In this document: piece by piece, positions 54,516 through 64,000 of the stretch
Layout: each line of letters starts with the position of its first letter
How positions within the stretch are numbered: position 1 is the first letter of the stretch
From: Aurifilum marmelostoma
Taxonomy: Eukaryota > Ascomycota > Sordariomycetes > Diaporthales > Cryphonectriaceae
Length of the DNA stretch: 64,000 nucleotides
NCBI GenBank assembly: GCA_027559495.1
Contig: JAMXSV010000004.1
Span: forward strand, 416,001-480,000
Direction: 5' to 3'
The notes under the pieces: generated by a model
What the model saw: the letters and a program-made list of their open reading frames with translations, nothing else
Told to the model about the DNA's origin: nothing
Database searches by the model: none
Program-made: the position numbers and the translations under genes

Positions 54516-57480
54516 CTAACTAGCGCCGCCGTTGGCCTGCTGGGCAGCGGCGGCAAGCTGCTGGGCGGCCTGTTGTGCAATGACTTGGTTTGCTTCCGCC
54601 TGCTGGACCACATTTTGGATCACGCTCTGCTCCTCACCCGAGAGATGAGACGAGAGGCTCGTATAGAACTGGGGCTGTTCTTGTTGCATTCCTGATTCAT
54701 ATGCGTCAGCATGCGGGAGCGTCTTCGCCGTTACTACGAAAGGGGCAGACCTACTCATGAGACATGACCGGAAGATCTGGTACGGCTCGAGCTTATCCAA
54801 AGGAGATTCCAGGAGCACGCTGTTCTCGCCCAGCTCGTCGTCCGAGACCGTTGCCTCCTCCACCTGACCAAACTTTTGAGCCTGTTTCTCTGTGTTAGGA
54901 AGCCAACCAGACGGCGGCAATTCGGTTTTTACTTGCCTGATGCTGTTTGCTTACCTCCTCATTCAAGAACTCGAGATATGCCGAACTCTCGTCCTTGGCA
55001 TCAGTGGGCTCTTCTTCAGGCTCTTCCTCTGCGGTCCAGGCAGCATCATCATCGCCCCATTCATCATCGTCATCGTAGGTATAGTTGGCGTCGAGGCCAT
55101 AATCATCCTTCATGGCATCTTCGCGGTCTGGAAAACGTCAGCATCGAGCACACCACTGAAGCCGGCAGAGTAGGGATGGAATTTACTCTTGACTGCGGCA
55201 GGCAGTGTTTTGAACAGCGACGTGATGCCCTATGTCAAAGTTAGCGATTAAAATCTTCGCAAGAGGACGGTACATCCTGCATGGCACCTACCGTAAGTAG
55301 TCGCGGCCAGCCGACCGAGACGCTCACAGGAACTTGGTCAGGACTGAGGCCAAGCAGCGCCACAATGGCAACGATGCAGAGCTTCTTGTCATGCACCCGT
55401 GTGAAGGCGTCCATGGTGCCGAACCACATGCTGAAGAACTTGTTGGTCCATCCGTTGCTCTCGAGCACCTGAAGCGCCAGTACCGGGTTGTAATAGATCG
55501 CGTTGATCACCATCTCCATCAGATGGATCTTATAGGACTTCATCTTCTGCTCCGGCTCGCTGAGGACGTTCATGGCCATGCTGATGAAGCCTGACACGCA
55601 CTGATCGATGTGCCCTGGCAGGCTAAGCATCATGGCCTCCGACAGCTTGCACGCGCAGATTCGGTCGATACCGCCCACCTTGGGGTCGTCAAACATATCA
55701 GAGACCATCGAGTATAGGGCTTGAACGTATTCCGGGTGCTGGATGAGCTGCGGGACGCCAAATTGGACAAAATTGTCGAGCGCGGGCAGCATATCTTCCA
55801 GGTACAGCTCAGCACCAGCCTTGAAGGTCCGGTGGATCAGCTCAAAGGCCTGCCACATGGTAGGGGAGATGGACTTGGCGGCAAAGGTACAGCTGTCAAT
55901 GATCTCAAATACCTCGTTATACAAGTCTGTACAGTCCATCAGTATCATGACAACGGGTCGGGCGACTATTCTCCTGTAGAATAGGGCTTACCATAAAGCT
56001 TGTGATCGAGGGTGATCTGGACGACGGGCATGAGGACCGCCTCGATGTGCAAGAGAACATCGGGTGTACTTTCGAGGGTGAGGATGAGGGTGCCGATCGT
56101 CTGAAGGACACCGAGCGCTGTTATGCTCTTGTCGTCCAGGAAATCGCTATAATCGTCCTCATCCCGGTTGTTGTTCCGCTCGAGCAGCTCATTCACGATC
56201 CTGAGGTACGTGTCACGCAGCTGCTCACTAAGGGCCACCGCGAACGGAGTCAGCTCCGTGGCAAACACCTCGACAAAGTCCTCCATCACGTTGGCCAGGG
56301 CGTCGATGTCAGCCTCGTTGGCGAGCTTGAGCAGCTGCTGCATGATCGTGGGGATAGAAGTCTGCATGCTCGTCCGGATGATGTCATGACGGATCAGAGG
56401 CTGCAGTGCGAGGGCCGCAGTCACACGAACAGGCAGGGCTGGATCAGCCATACAGTCGAGAATGTTCCGGTAGATGGTGAGGAGATGGTTCTGGTCCTTG
56501 AAGTCCAGCTGCTCAAACTTCTCGATAGTGTCGCAAGCCCGAGCGCGCAGGTACCCCTGGGGGCTGGTGAAGTCGGGGAAGACGTATCGCACGAGGAAGT
56601 ACTCGACCTGGTCGGCGATCGGCGACTTCTTGCTGAGGAGGACAGGAGCGAGGGTCCCGATCATGCGCAGGGCACCCTCCTTGGAAATGTGATCCTTCTT
56701 GTCAGGCTCTGCCGTCTCATAGGTGCTGACGACGCTGTTCACGAATGACAGCAGCTCGAACGTTTGCTTTCGACGGTTCTTGGTCAGGGTCACGAGGAAG
56801 TTTGTGGCCGAGACATCAGGAGCCGAGACCTCTTCATAAAAGTTGAGCTTCCGGTGAAGGTACTCCTCGGGCTCGTCCTCAAACTTCTCGAGATCTTCCG
56901 GGGACAGGCAGAGCACAGGGAAGATAAAATGGGTGACCAGGTTTGTCAGGTGCGGTCTCAGATGCGCCCACATCTCCTTGGGGCGCACGCACTCATCCAT
57001 GAACACGATCGAGTAGGACAGACACGGCCTGCTCAACCACGAGGTCTTGCTGACCCACTTCTCGATCTCCTGCAGGTAGTGTTTGAGAATCTCGGGCGCA
57101 ATGTTGGCAGCAAAAAAGTTGGCAAAAGCCATCTGGTCCGAATCGTCCTTGGTGATGGCGTGTGGGTTTCCATGTCTAGTGTCACAGTCAGCCGTCGGTT
57201 CGCCATGTCTCAGCGAGAGAGAAGTGGAGAATGCGCCCACCTGATGTATAGACGGTTCAGGTTGAAGTATGCCCATTTCTTTGCCTTCCACCAGTGATGC
57301 CGCTCGCGCTCGAGGGGGTCGTCTCCCATGGCGATGGCAGGAGGGGTCTTGGAAACGGTTTGGAGGAAGACGGTACACCAGCCGATCGTGTTCTGCTGCT
57401 CACGGAGGAAGGCGGCCAGGTCGAGCTGTATTCATCAGGTCAGTCCTTGTCTCTCCTTCCAGTTTGCGATAAGGATACTT

Positions 57481-57514
<34 letters not shown>

Positions 57515-58530
57515 CGATATCAAGAGAGAGACGCTGCTGACCCATGTTGCGTGCTTGTATGCCTTGAGAGCAATGTGGAGCATCTCTCCGGCCTCCTCGC
57601 TCTCCTGCGACACCAATTCAGTCGAGATGGCCAGCAGGCGGGGGAAGCTGGCCTCGACAATCTTGTCAAAGTGCGCTTTGTTGTCGCCATCGCTAGCCTT
57701 GAAGCGGTAGGCGCGGCAGATGGCCAGCAAGCATTGCAGTCCGGCGAGGACGGAGGGCGCATCATTCGTGTTGAGGAGCTGGATGGTGAAGTCCATAAAC
57801 GTAGGCCACTTGTCGGGGAAGTCCCAGTGCAGGATCCTCTGCAGGATGGGGATGAGTTGCTGTCGGATCAGGCCTTGCGAGGAGGCCAGGATGGGGAGTA
57901 AACGGTCGCGGACTCTCGCCTTCTCATCTTCTGGTATAGGGGTCTCGTTGGGGAAGTGATCTGTGCCTGCCCATGCCCGGTTGACGCGATTCTTGAGGTA
58001 AATGACGGCTGCAACACGCGTGAGTCTCGGCACCATCAGTGTACACGACTGTGCGAACGGGTTGATCGGGGTGTGTTGGTTCAGGGACGCGTCTCGTGGA
58101 AAATGCGCCGTGGGTGTATCACGTACTGGAGAGGCGGATGTTCTGTTCCTGCTCTGACTGCAGGATCTGGAGGAGGGCGTCGAGAAAGCCATTGTGTTCC
58201 TCTGCCTACAAGCCGCACAAAAGACACACACGAGGGCCGGAGTTAGCTATCGATGCGCCGAGAAGAGGGATGTAGGGATGCAGAAGCCGCGGGAGGCGGG
58301 AGGCGGAGACCAAGGCGCCGGTTTTTGGGGGGGGGGGGCGGCGAGGGAGGAGACGGGATGAGTCTTTCCAACATGATCACGGGGGGAGGGGAGAGGTGGG
58401 ATATGGACGGGGCGGCAGTGGGCTCTGGAGGAGTTCGTACCTGCTTAAGCTGCAACTCGGCCCTCTTGCGGACGTTGGCGTCTGCGTCGAGAGTCGCGAC
58501 GATGCAACTTCTAATTGCAGCGGCATCCAT
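54516..58530 (-). CDS. importin-beta family nuclear import receptor, Nmd5/Sxm1 (importin-7/8) type
   Basis: Ten exons on the minus strand: 58530-58441, 58205-58127, 58008-57542, 57425-57241, 57175-55992, 55926-55292, 55229-55187, 55127-54955, 54881-54755 and 54691-54516. Every join keeps phase, giving 1052 aa, the usual size. It carries proteins (in yeast Nmd5 and Sxm1 import TFIIS, Hog1, ribosomal proteins and others) through the pore and releases them on Ran-GTP. The importin-beta N-terminal domain lies at about residues 20-105 (AELQLKQAEEHNGFLDALLQ, then VIYLKNRVNRAW). HEAT-like helices make up the rest: HWWKAKKWAYFNLNRLYIR, TSWLSRPCLSYSIVFMDECV, SPQGYLRARACDTIEKFEQL. A strongly acidic segment near the C-terminus (DDDDEWGDDDAAW) and the SPLDKLEPYQIFR block are typical. 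The tail ends in a Gln/Ala-rich coil. The intron at 57426-57541 contains a long (TA)n. Confidence 0.93.
57484..57513. repeat. (TA)n microsatellite in importin intron
   Basis: Roughly fifteen TA units inside the third intron of the importin gene (57426-57541). Confidence 0.9.
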
Positions 58531-61143
58531 CTTCAAAACCGAGCGCGGGGCGTAGACATGCAGCAGAGGCAGTGGCGGGCGAACGTGGAGGTCAAGGCCG
58601 TGCGGTGAGGGGAAAGAAAGGTTTGCTGAAGAATGGGGGATAACGGGATGTCTGGGGATATAGAGGGGGTGGTGGGCGTAGATGTTCCGGTCGCTCGCTG
58701 AAGATTGTGCGTCTTCGGCCTTTGGGCGGATGTTGGTATCAAGAAAGTAGGATTTCGGTTTGGACGTGATGGAGTGGCACCTGGTGGTCCCTCTAATTGG
58801 GCTTTGAGGTGGCCTACAAAAAAAATAGCTTGAGCCCCGCCGTGGCTGGCGTGCCTGGCGTCCTGGCGTCCTGGCTTGGGGTGGTCCCCCTCTCCTTGCA
58901 CTACCCTGCTGTTGTGCCACTGCATCTTTTTCCGCTCCCCCTTCTGTCGCTCTGTGTTGCCTACTCTCCCTACAGGGAAGGGAGTTTAGGCCCCAGGAGG
59001 CTCTTTCAGGGACCCTGGCCCCCCACTACAGTCACACTCAGCCAATGACGGGGGCTGTCTTTGTATTCGCTACTTACGGATACCGCCCATTGTGTGGTGC
59101 TGTACGCAGCTGATCAGGTACCTCAGCTAACGAGTGATTTGCTGTACTTTGTACAACCAGGGTTGGGGTTGGGATGGAATGGGAGGAAGCCCCTAGAACT
59201 GACTGTGGAATAAGACCTATCGATCTTGCAGAAGCACCACCCTCCACTTCCAAGTGATTCGTCAATTTCTACAGTGGCTGTATCGTCCTTCTGTCTCGAT
59301 GGCTTCATGCTAAACTGCATCCGGCGGGATCATATTGATCATGTTATAGAGCAACAGGAGAAGGATGTAGCGCGGGGACCAAGCGTTGCCCATTTTCTCG
59401 CTTTTTCTTTTTCTCTTCTTCCATTATAACCCCCCCCCCCGCCCCCCGCCCCCCTCGTCCCAGCACGACACAGCAGAAAGACTATCGCCTAGACTTTACT
59501 TCTTCGATGTTGGGATGAATCAGTCCAGGGTGAAACTTGCGATGCCAATGTACATTAAACATTACAGAGATCGGGAATTGCTTTTCTTGTCCCCCCCCCC
59601 CGGCCTCTCCACCGGAGGATCCCTCCTTTCGTTATCAATTTGACACAGAAAGCAACAACACAGGAATAAACAACATCAGCAAGCCCACTTCAGCTGCCCC
59701 TCCGATAATCGACCAGGGTCAACGAATTAGGTCACTAGCCAAGGCACGCCCACCCATACGCCGCGTATACCGCACCACCACAGACACAGATGCGCTCAGC
59801 CAACCTGTCACATCAGACAGACAGCATGCTCTGCCTGTCTTGTCTACGCCTGTGCGGGCCTCAGGTTATGCGGCCAGCCTCTGGCACGGACAAAGGAAAA
59901 GGCGGCCCAAAGTAGTTTCCTCGCCACACTCGTACACACAACAAAAGCCCTCGCAGGCGCGCCCCTTCTCCTGTGTGTCCCACCTTCTGAATGATGCTTG
60001 ATAACAACGTCTTCTCGTGTCTAGCGCAAGCGGCCGCATGAATTTACTGTGTAAAGAGGGAAACTTCATCCGTGCGTGTGCGGACCAGGTCTGGGCATGA
60101 AATTATCGACGAATTTTCCTTCAGCAACTTTTGTGCTTGCTTCTTCTCGACTTGTACCGTTCCCTTTTGTTTCAAGATGATAAAGAGGGATAGCAATGCA
60201 AAAGCAAAGACCATATCCATATCTCACGTGGTAGCTCTCTTCTCATCTCGATAGTTGTACAGACAGAATTAGCCTCAGCCCACCATGCCATGTGTGAAGA
60301 TGTAACAATGTACCAGCCAAGCACCAGGCTACTTCTAGGCGCCGTGGAAAATGCACGTTTAATCCATTCTCAATATTACTCACTTTTGTCGCACACGGCA
60401 AGACATCCAAGTCACATAGGCACGGTTCATATTCTGTTGTCATCAACGTCTCAAGTCCGATTTCATTCAGCAGATGTTTATGCCCAAGATGCATTCATCA
60501 ACGCCCATCACACAGACCAAGGTAAACCCGGTGCCAAGGAAAGAAAACATTAACATGTTCCGGCCGCCCCGATTCGCCCGTTTCCTCTGCATACAAGATC
60601 TCGTAAGCCGTAACGTGAATCTTCATGAAAGAGTTTGATCATCCACAACATTGCCTGCAGGACCATGCTGGTGCGCTTCCGATTCTACCTTGTATAACCC
60701 ATTCACTTAGCCTCTGTCCTCCTAGTGAGTGCCAGTCTTTCGTCCAGGTCTGGAAGTCAAAATTGCCAACCCCCGTGGATATCTTCATGCCTCTTCGGTG
60801 GGTCTGTTTTCGAGGAATGCTGAAAGCCTAAAGTTAGCGATCCGCCCGCGGGTGTAACACCAAGATAGACCACGTCTTTCCAGTCCACGGCTGTGGAGGC
60901 CTTGAAATACCGAACAGCCTGAGTCCGAATTATGAAAGAAAAACACAGGAAAAAAACAAGACATACGCGTTCGGATGGATCCAGGTCCAGGTTTGGAGAG
61001 AGGGCCACAATGCAACCAGCGCCGATCCAGATTCTAGATTTCATCTCGCCGCGGAGATACTTGTGAAGCCATGAGGGGGAACCAATTCGCAGTACGACTG
61101 CGAAGATTCCTGGGTCCTGAAGTAAAAGTCCAGACCCTGGGGT
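58531..61143. other. intergenic region upstream of the importin gene
   Basis: The importin promoter lies at the low end. No recognisable gene; only short frames and C-runs at about 59431-59451 and 59591-59601. Confidence 0.55.
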
Positions 61144-62142
61144 TCAGTTGGTAAGACAAATCACCAGGGTGTGTGCGTGTATAAGGCACAGGCAGATTCG
61201 ACTATTGAGGGCCACCGTATTATACTGGTTTGTCTTGTCTCCTTGGGACTGAGGTGTTGGCATTTCCGATGTGGCCAAAAAAGCAGAGAAACAAGTCCAC
61301 GATCTTCCAAGGGAAGGATAGGGCCCAAGAGCAATAAGTAAGCGTGTGCCACATTGTTTGGAAGTTGAAAGATCCGCAACTTCAGGCAACAGCTGAGTAC
61401 AAGCCCTTGGCGGAGACACTGTGATTGACGATCTGACCCGGCACCTCAGCGAGGCGGCTGAGATGCTGTGCAGTCTTACCAGCGGGAGATCCGAGAAATT
61501 CAATTCTCCTTCAATCACATTTTTGGTGTCTTGGATCCCGGAGAAATTGAGCCTTGGAAGGTGCCAGGTACGGAAGGAAAAGGGAGTCTGCCATTCTGGG
61601 TTGCCATGAAAAGAAGTCGCCTGAACGCTGTGCATCTCTGCAGGATGTCTGAGCAGAAGATGAGAAGAGGATGGTAAGCCAGATTTTGAAGACGGCTTCA
61701 CATTTGTGTGAAGATCATCGTCCAATGCACCATCCAGAATAGTCCATATGGGGGGTCCAGCCATGGTTGAGTCGATTTCAATGCCCAATTGGTCCAGAAT
61801 TGGAATCTGCGGCCCGCGATCAGCTCCTTGGCCGAGAACTGATACGCCATGAGGAATGACCCATGCTGGGAATGGGCAACGCTGAGAATGAGCCATGCCG
61901 AACGAGTTGGAGCAGCCAGTAGTAGTAAGCCTGGGCCTCTGGAGTACGTACAGAGCTCTCACCTTCCCAACGAACTCCCGAAACGTGTCAGCGTAGACCT
62001 GCACGATAGTCATGGCACCAAGACACACGAGCTCTCCCGAACCCGAATGACGCGACCCCGACTGAACAGACAAGAATGGGAGGCGGGGCGAGATGTTGGC
62101 CAGTGATAGCACCGTGCCTGAGAAAAGGTAATTTTCAGTCAT
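61144..62142 (-). CDS. unrecognised long open frame, 332 codons
   Basis: An uninterrupted minus-strand frame from ATG 62142. It is Ser/Pro/Leu-rich, has no signal peptide or clear domain, and includes a possible donor (GTGAGA) near 61964 after FREFVGK, so it may be a gene with introns or a chance frame. A frame of 333 codons is unlikely by chance at this base composition, but codon use is not strongly GC3-biased as in the confirmed genes. I do not recognise it. Confidence 0.35.
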   Translation of the reverse strand: MTENYLFSGTVLSLANISPRLPFLSVQSGSRHSGSGELVCLGAMTIVQVYADTFREFVGKVRALYVLQRPRLTTTGCSNSFGMAHSQRCPFPAWVIPHGVSVLGQGADRGPQIPILDQLGIEIDSTMAGPPIWTILDGALDDDLHTNVKPSSKSGLPSSSHLLLRHPAEMHSVQATSFHGNPEWQTPFSFRTWHLPRLNFSGIQDTKNVIEGELNFSDLPLVRLHSISAASLRCRVRSSITVSPPRACTQLLPEVADLSTSKQCGTRLLIALGPYPSLGRSWTCFSAFLATSEMPTPQSQGDKTNQYNTVALNSRICLCLIHAHTLVICLTN

Positions 62143-62718
62143 AAAATAGGCGGCGAAGGGGGTGTATCAGCCAGTCCTTGTGGGTCGTGTGCGCTCTCTC
62201 TTTCTCTCATGAAACTTCGGCCTAGCGTAATGTGAGATATCGCAGAAGCCTGCGAGATCAACAAAATCATAAACAAGAAACATGACGGGAGACATCGCCC
62301 GAATTAAATGCAGATCGAAAAGAAGAACCGAGGCCATGCGACAAAAATCCAGGTCCCAGAGAAGGAGGTATAAGTCCAGGTGAACTCCAGGAGAGCCGGG
62401 GGCGCCATGCCAAACTGAAGTCGAAGCTGAATAGGTCCAGAATCCCGTCGGTCGTAAAGAAGGGGAGGAGATGCAGACTTGCAACTTGGGAAAGGGGGTG
62501 TTTCTTTTTCCCTCTTCAGTCGCCTCTCAACCCAGGCGCGTTGTCCAGGCGGTAAAAGCAGAAAGCAGCGCAAACGCCATTCCGAAAGCAAAAGCAGGAA
62601 GGGTCCAGGTCAAACAAGAGGGGGGGCCGTATCACCATCACTCACTCACAAGATCCGGTCCGGGCCGTACGGCTCATCATCACTGCCCAACGTGGGGGGA
62701 AGGGGAGGAGGGGGGAGA
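62143..62718. other. intergenic flank
   Basis: Between the 332-codon frame and the 3' end of the RfeG-like gene. Nothing recognisable. Confidence 0.5.
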
Positions 62719-64000
62719 CTACTGAGCGCGGCGGTGCCTGTCGGATTTGCTGTAGCTACCGTCGCGCGCGTCGCGATCGCGGTGGTGGCGGGAGTGAGAT
62801 GATCCACTGTTTCCTGTCTGAGCTGGTGTACTGGTGGGGGAGGAGGTGGTCGCGCGAGGAAGGGGGTTCTGGCTCGCAGCATCGTACTGGGGATCATACT
62901 GGTAAACCGACTGGCCTGAGGAGTTGTAGTCCGCCTGGGCGGTCGCGTAAGTGTTCCCACGGCCGTACATGGGATCTAACGGCTGGGCAGGATGAGCACC
63001 TTGGTACTGGCCTTGGCTATAATACCCAGCGCCCTGGGACTGGCTTGTGTAGGCAGAGGCCGGCATCCTGGAGTCCTGGTATGCGCGGTTAGACCGGCTC
63101 GTCTGGTGCGCGCCGACGTCAAGGTACGGAGGGCCGCCTCCCTCCTGGCTGTACACGGTTGTGCCATAAGGACCCTGCGAGTAGGCGCCTTGTCCTGGCT
63201 GTGCGCTATACCTGCTGTCCTGTGCCTGGGATGGAAAGGCCTGTCCTGGGGCATACGCGGGGTTGCCGTACGGGGCCTGCCGGTTGTCATATGGAAAGGC
63301 CCCTCCCTGTCCTGTTCCACCGCCACTGTATCCAGGAGCATCATTTCCAGGGTATCTGGACACAAGGTCATAAGAATCACGGCTTGAGCCGATAGGGTAG
63401 GGTGATGATATAGGAGAATCATACTGGGCTGGGGTCGACTGGCTGTTGAAGCGGCTGGACGAGTCGCTGTATCTCGCTGTCGGGGTGTTAGAGACCATGT
63501 GCTTCTCAGGAGGAAAACAGAAGAGATCGCTAGAGGTGGTTGTACCTCCACTACCGCCAGAATGACTCCTCCTCTCCTGCTCCCAGCGAGCGGAGTCGTT
63601 CTTGAGATCCTGGATCATAGCCTATAGTCGCAAGACAGTTCTGATTTAGCTTCGGCGGGCGCATCGGTTGGGAGGTGCGAAAGCAGGTGCAACGTACGGT
63701 GGTCAGAGCTCGGTAGGCAGTGACGCGATAGCCCTGCATCATCTGGCCGGTGGTTGGGTCCTGTGAGAAGAAAAGGGTGGCGACATCAGCAGAAAGCTTT
63801 TTTTTTTTTCCCCTCTCTTTTTCTCTTATCCGTTCTTTCTGTCTTGTCTATTGTCTCCCATGTCATGTAGGTCGCGGCGCAGAGTGCGCCAGCGATCAGG
63901 CAGCAACAAGAGGGGCAAGCAAGAACTGACAGTGTAGGTTCCAGGTCGGACGAGCGCATCGTTGCCGAGGTAGCGACAGATGTCGGCGGTGATGACCTCG
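62719..64000 (-). CDS. C-terminal part of an RfeG-like putative transcription factor (partial)
   Basis: The gene enters from beyond the window. Visible exons on the minus strand: 63999-63931 (phase 0; base 64000 belongs to the previous codon), 63760-63698, and 63621-62719, totalling about 344 residues. The first two encode VITADICRYLGNDALVRPGT and DPTTGQMMQGYRVTAYRALT, joined to MIQDLKNDSARWEQERR; this block is typical of proteins annotated as transcription factor RfeG. The last ~290 residues are a low-complexity Tyr/Gln/Gly/Ser/Pro-rich domain (many Tyr-Ser-Gln-Gly repeats), ending in a His/Arg/Asp-rich tail. It is probably nuclear. The N-terminus is not visible, so the DNA-binding claim cannot be tested here. 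Confidence 0.72.

Noticed and set aside
1..64000. CRISPR arrays, operons, phage or bacterial insertion sequences
   Set aside because: None seen; all confirmed genes are eukaryotic with spliceosomal introns.

Overview
The window is nuclear DNA from a filamentous ascomycete (Pezizomycotina, most likely Sordariomycetes). The genes carry short GT-AG introns with CT-rich leaders, and the products include a Zn2Cys6 regulator, PAN3, ISN1, a CVNH-type secreted protein, a DUF6594 membrane protein, an RfeG-like factor, a DUF7924 protein and two MFS permeases. These families, the intron-containing tRNA-Ile(AAU) and many microsatellites fit such a genome. No plasmid, viral, CRISPR or bacterial-operon structure was seen. 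Exon joins below were worked out by hand from splice sites, reading phase and family knowledge.

Layout. 0.6-3.8 kb: Zn2Cys6 transcription factor (+). 4.9-10.0 kb: an accessory-looking stretch with an unrecognised 402-codon ORF (-), an AT-rich block and a two-exon DUF7924 gene (-), followed by tRNA-Ile (10.5 kb, -). 12.3-14.5 kb: small secreted CVNH-like gene (+) and a small conserved hydrophilic protein (-). 16.1-18.6 kb: TAD2-type tRNA adenosine deaminase with a long low-complexity N-terminus (+). 20.3-21.7 kb: DUF6594 membrane protein (+). 23.2-23.5 kb: small His/Cys-containing protein (-). 25.5-27.7 kb: PAN3 (-), with a reading-frame break. 29.5-31.2 kb: UBA-UAS-UBX protein of the FAF2/Ubx2 type (+). 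32.3-34.7 kb: DHA1/QDR-type MFS exporter (-). 39.0-40.6 kb: mitochondrial-type zinc alcohol dehydrogenase (+). 41.2-43.3 kb: alpha-glucoside/maltose-type permease (+). 48.8-50.6 kb: conserved coiled-coil protein (+). 51.2-52.9 kb: IMP 5'-nucleotidase ISN1 (-), also with a frame break. 54.5-58.5 kb: ten-exon importin of the Nmd5/Sxm1 (importin-7/8) family (-). 61.1-62.1 kb: long unrecognised ORF (-). 62.7-64.0 kb: 3' part of an RfeG-like gene (-) running off the window.

Function. Most genes are independent housekeeping units (mRNA deadenylation, tRNA wobble editing, ERAD, nuclear import, purine nucleotide turnover). The only neighbourhood suggesting shared physiology is the alcohol dehydrogenase beside the sugar permease, in tandem, with CreA-like sites upstream of each; that link is an inference.

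The points most worth a second look are: the one-base frame breaks at G/C homopolymers in two essential-type genes (PAN3 and ISN1), which look like consensus errors but need reads; the accessory island whose DUF7924 product carries a PD...ExK-like signature; the very short first exons of ISN1 (25 and 36 nt); the large His/Gln-rich N-terminal extension of TAD2; and the mosaic of large gene-free stretches (4.2 and 5.5 kb) rich in homopolymers.
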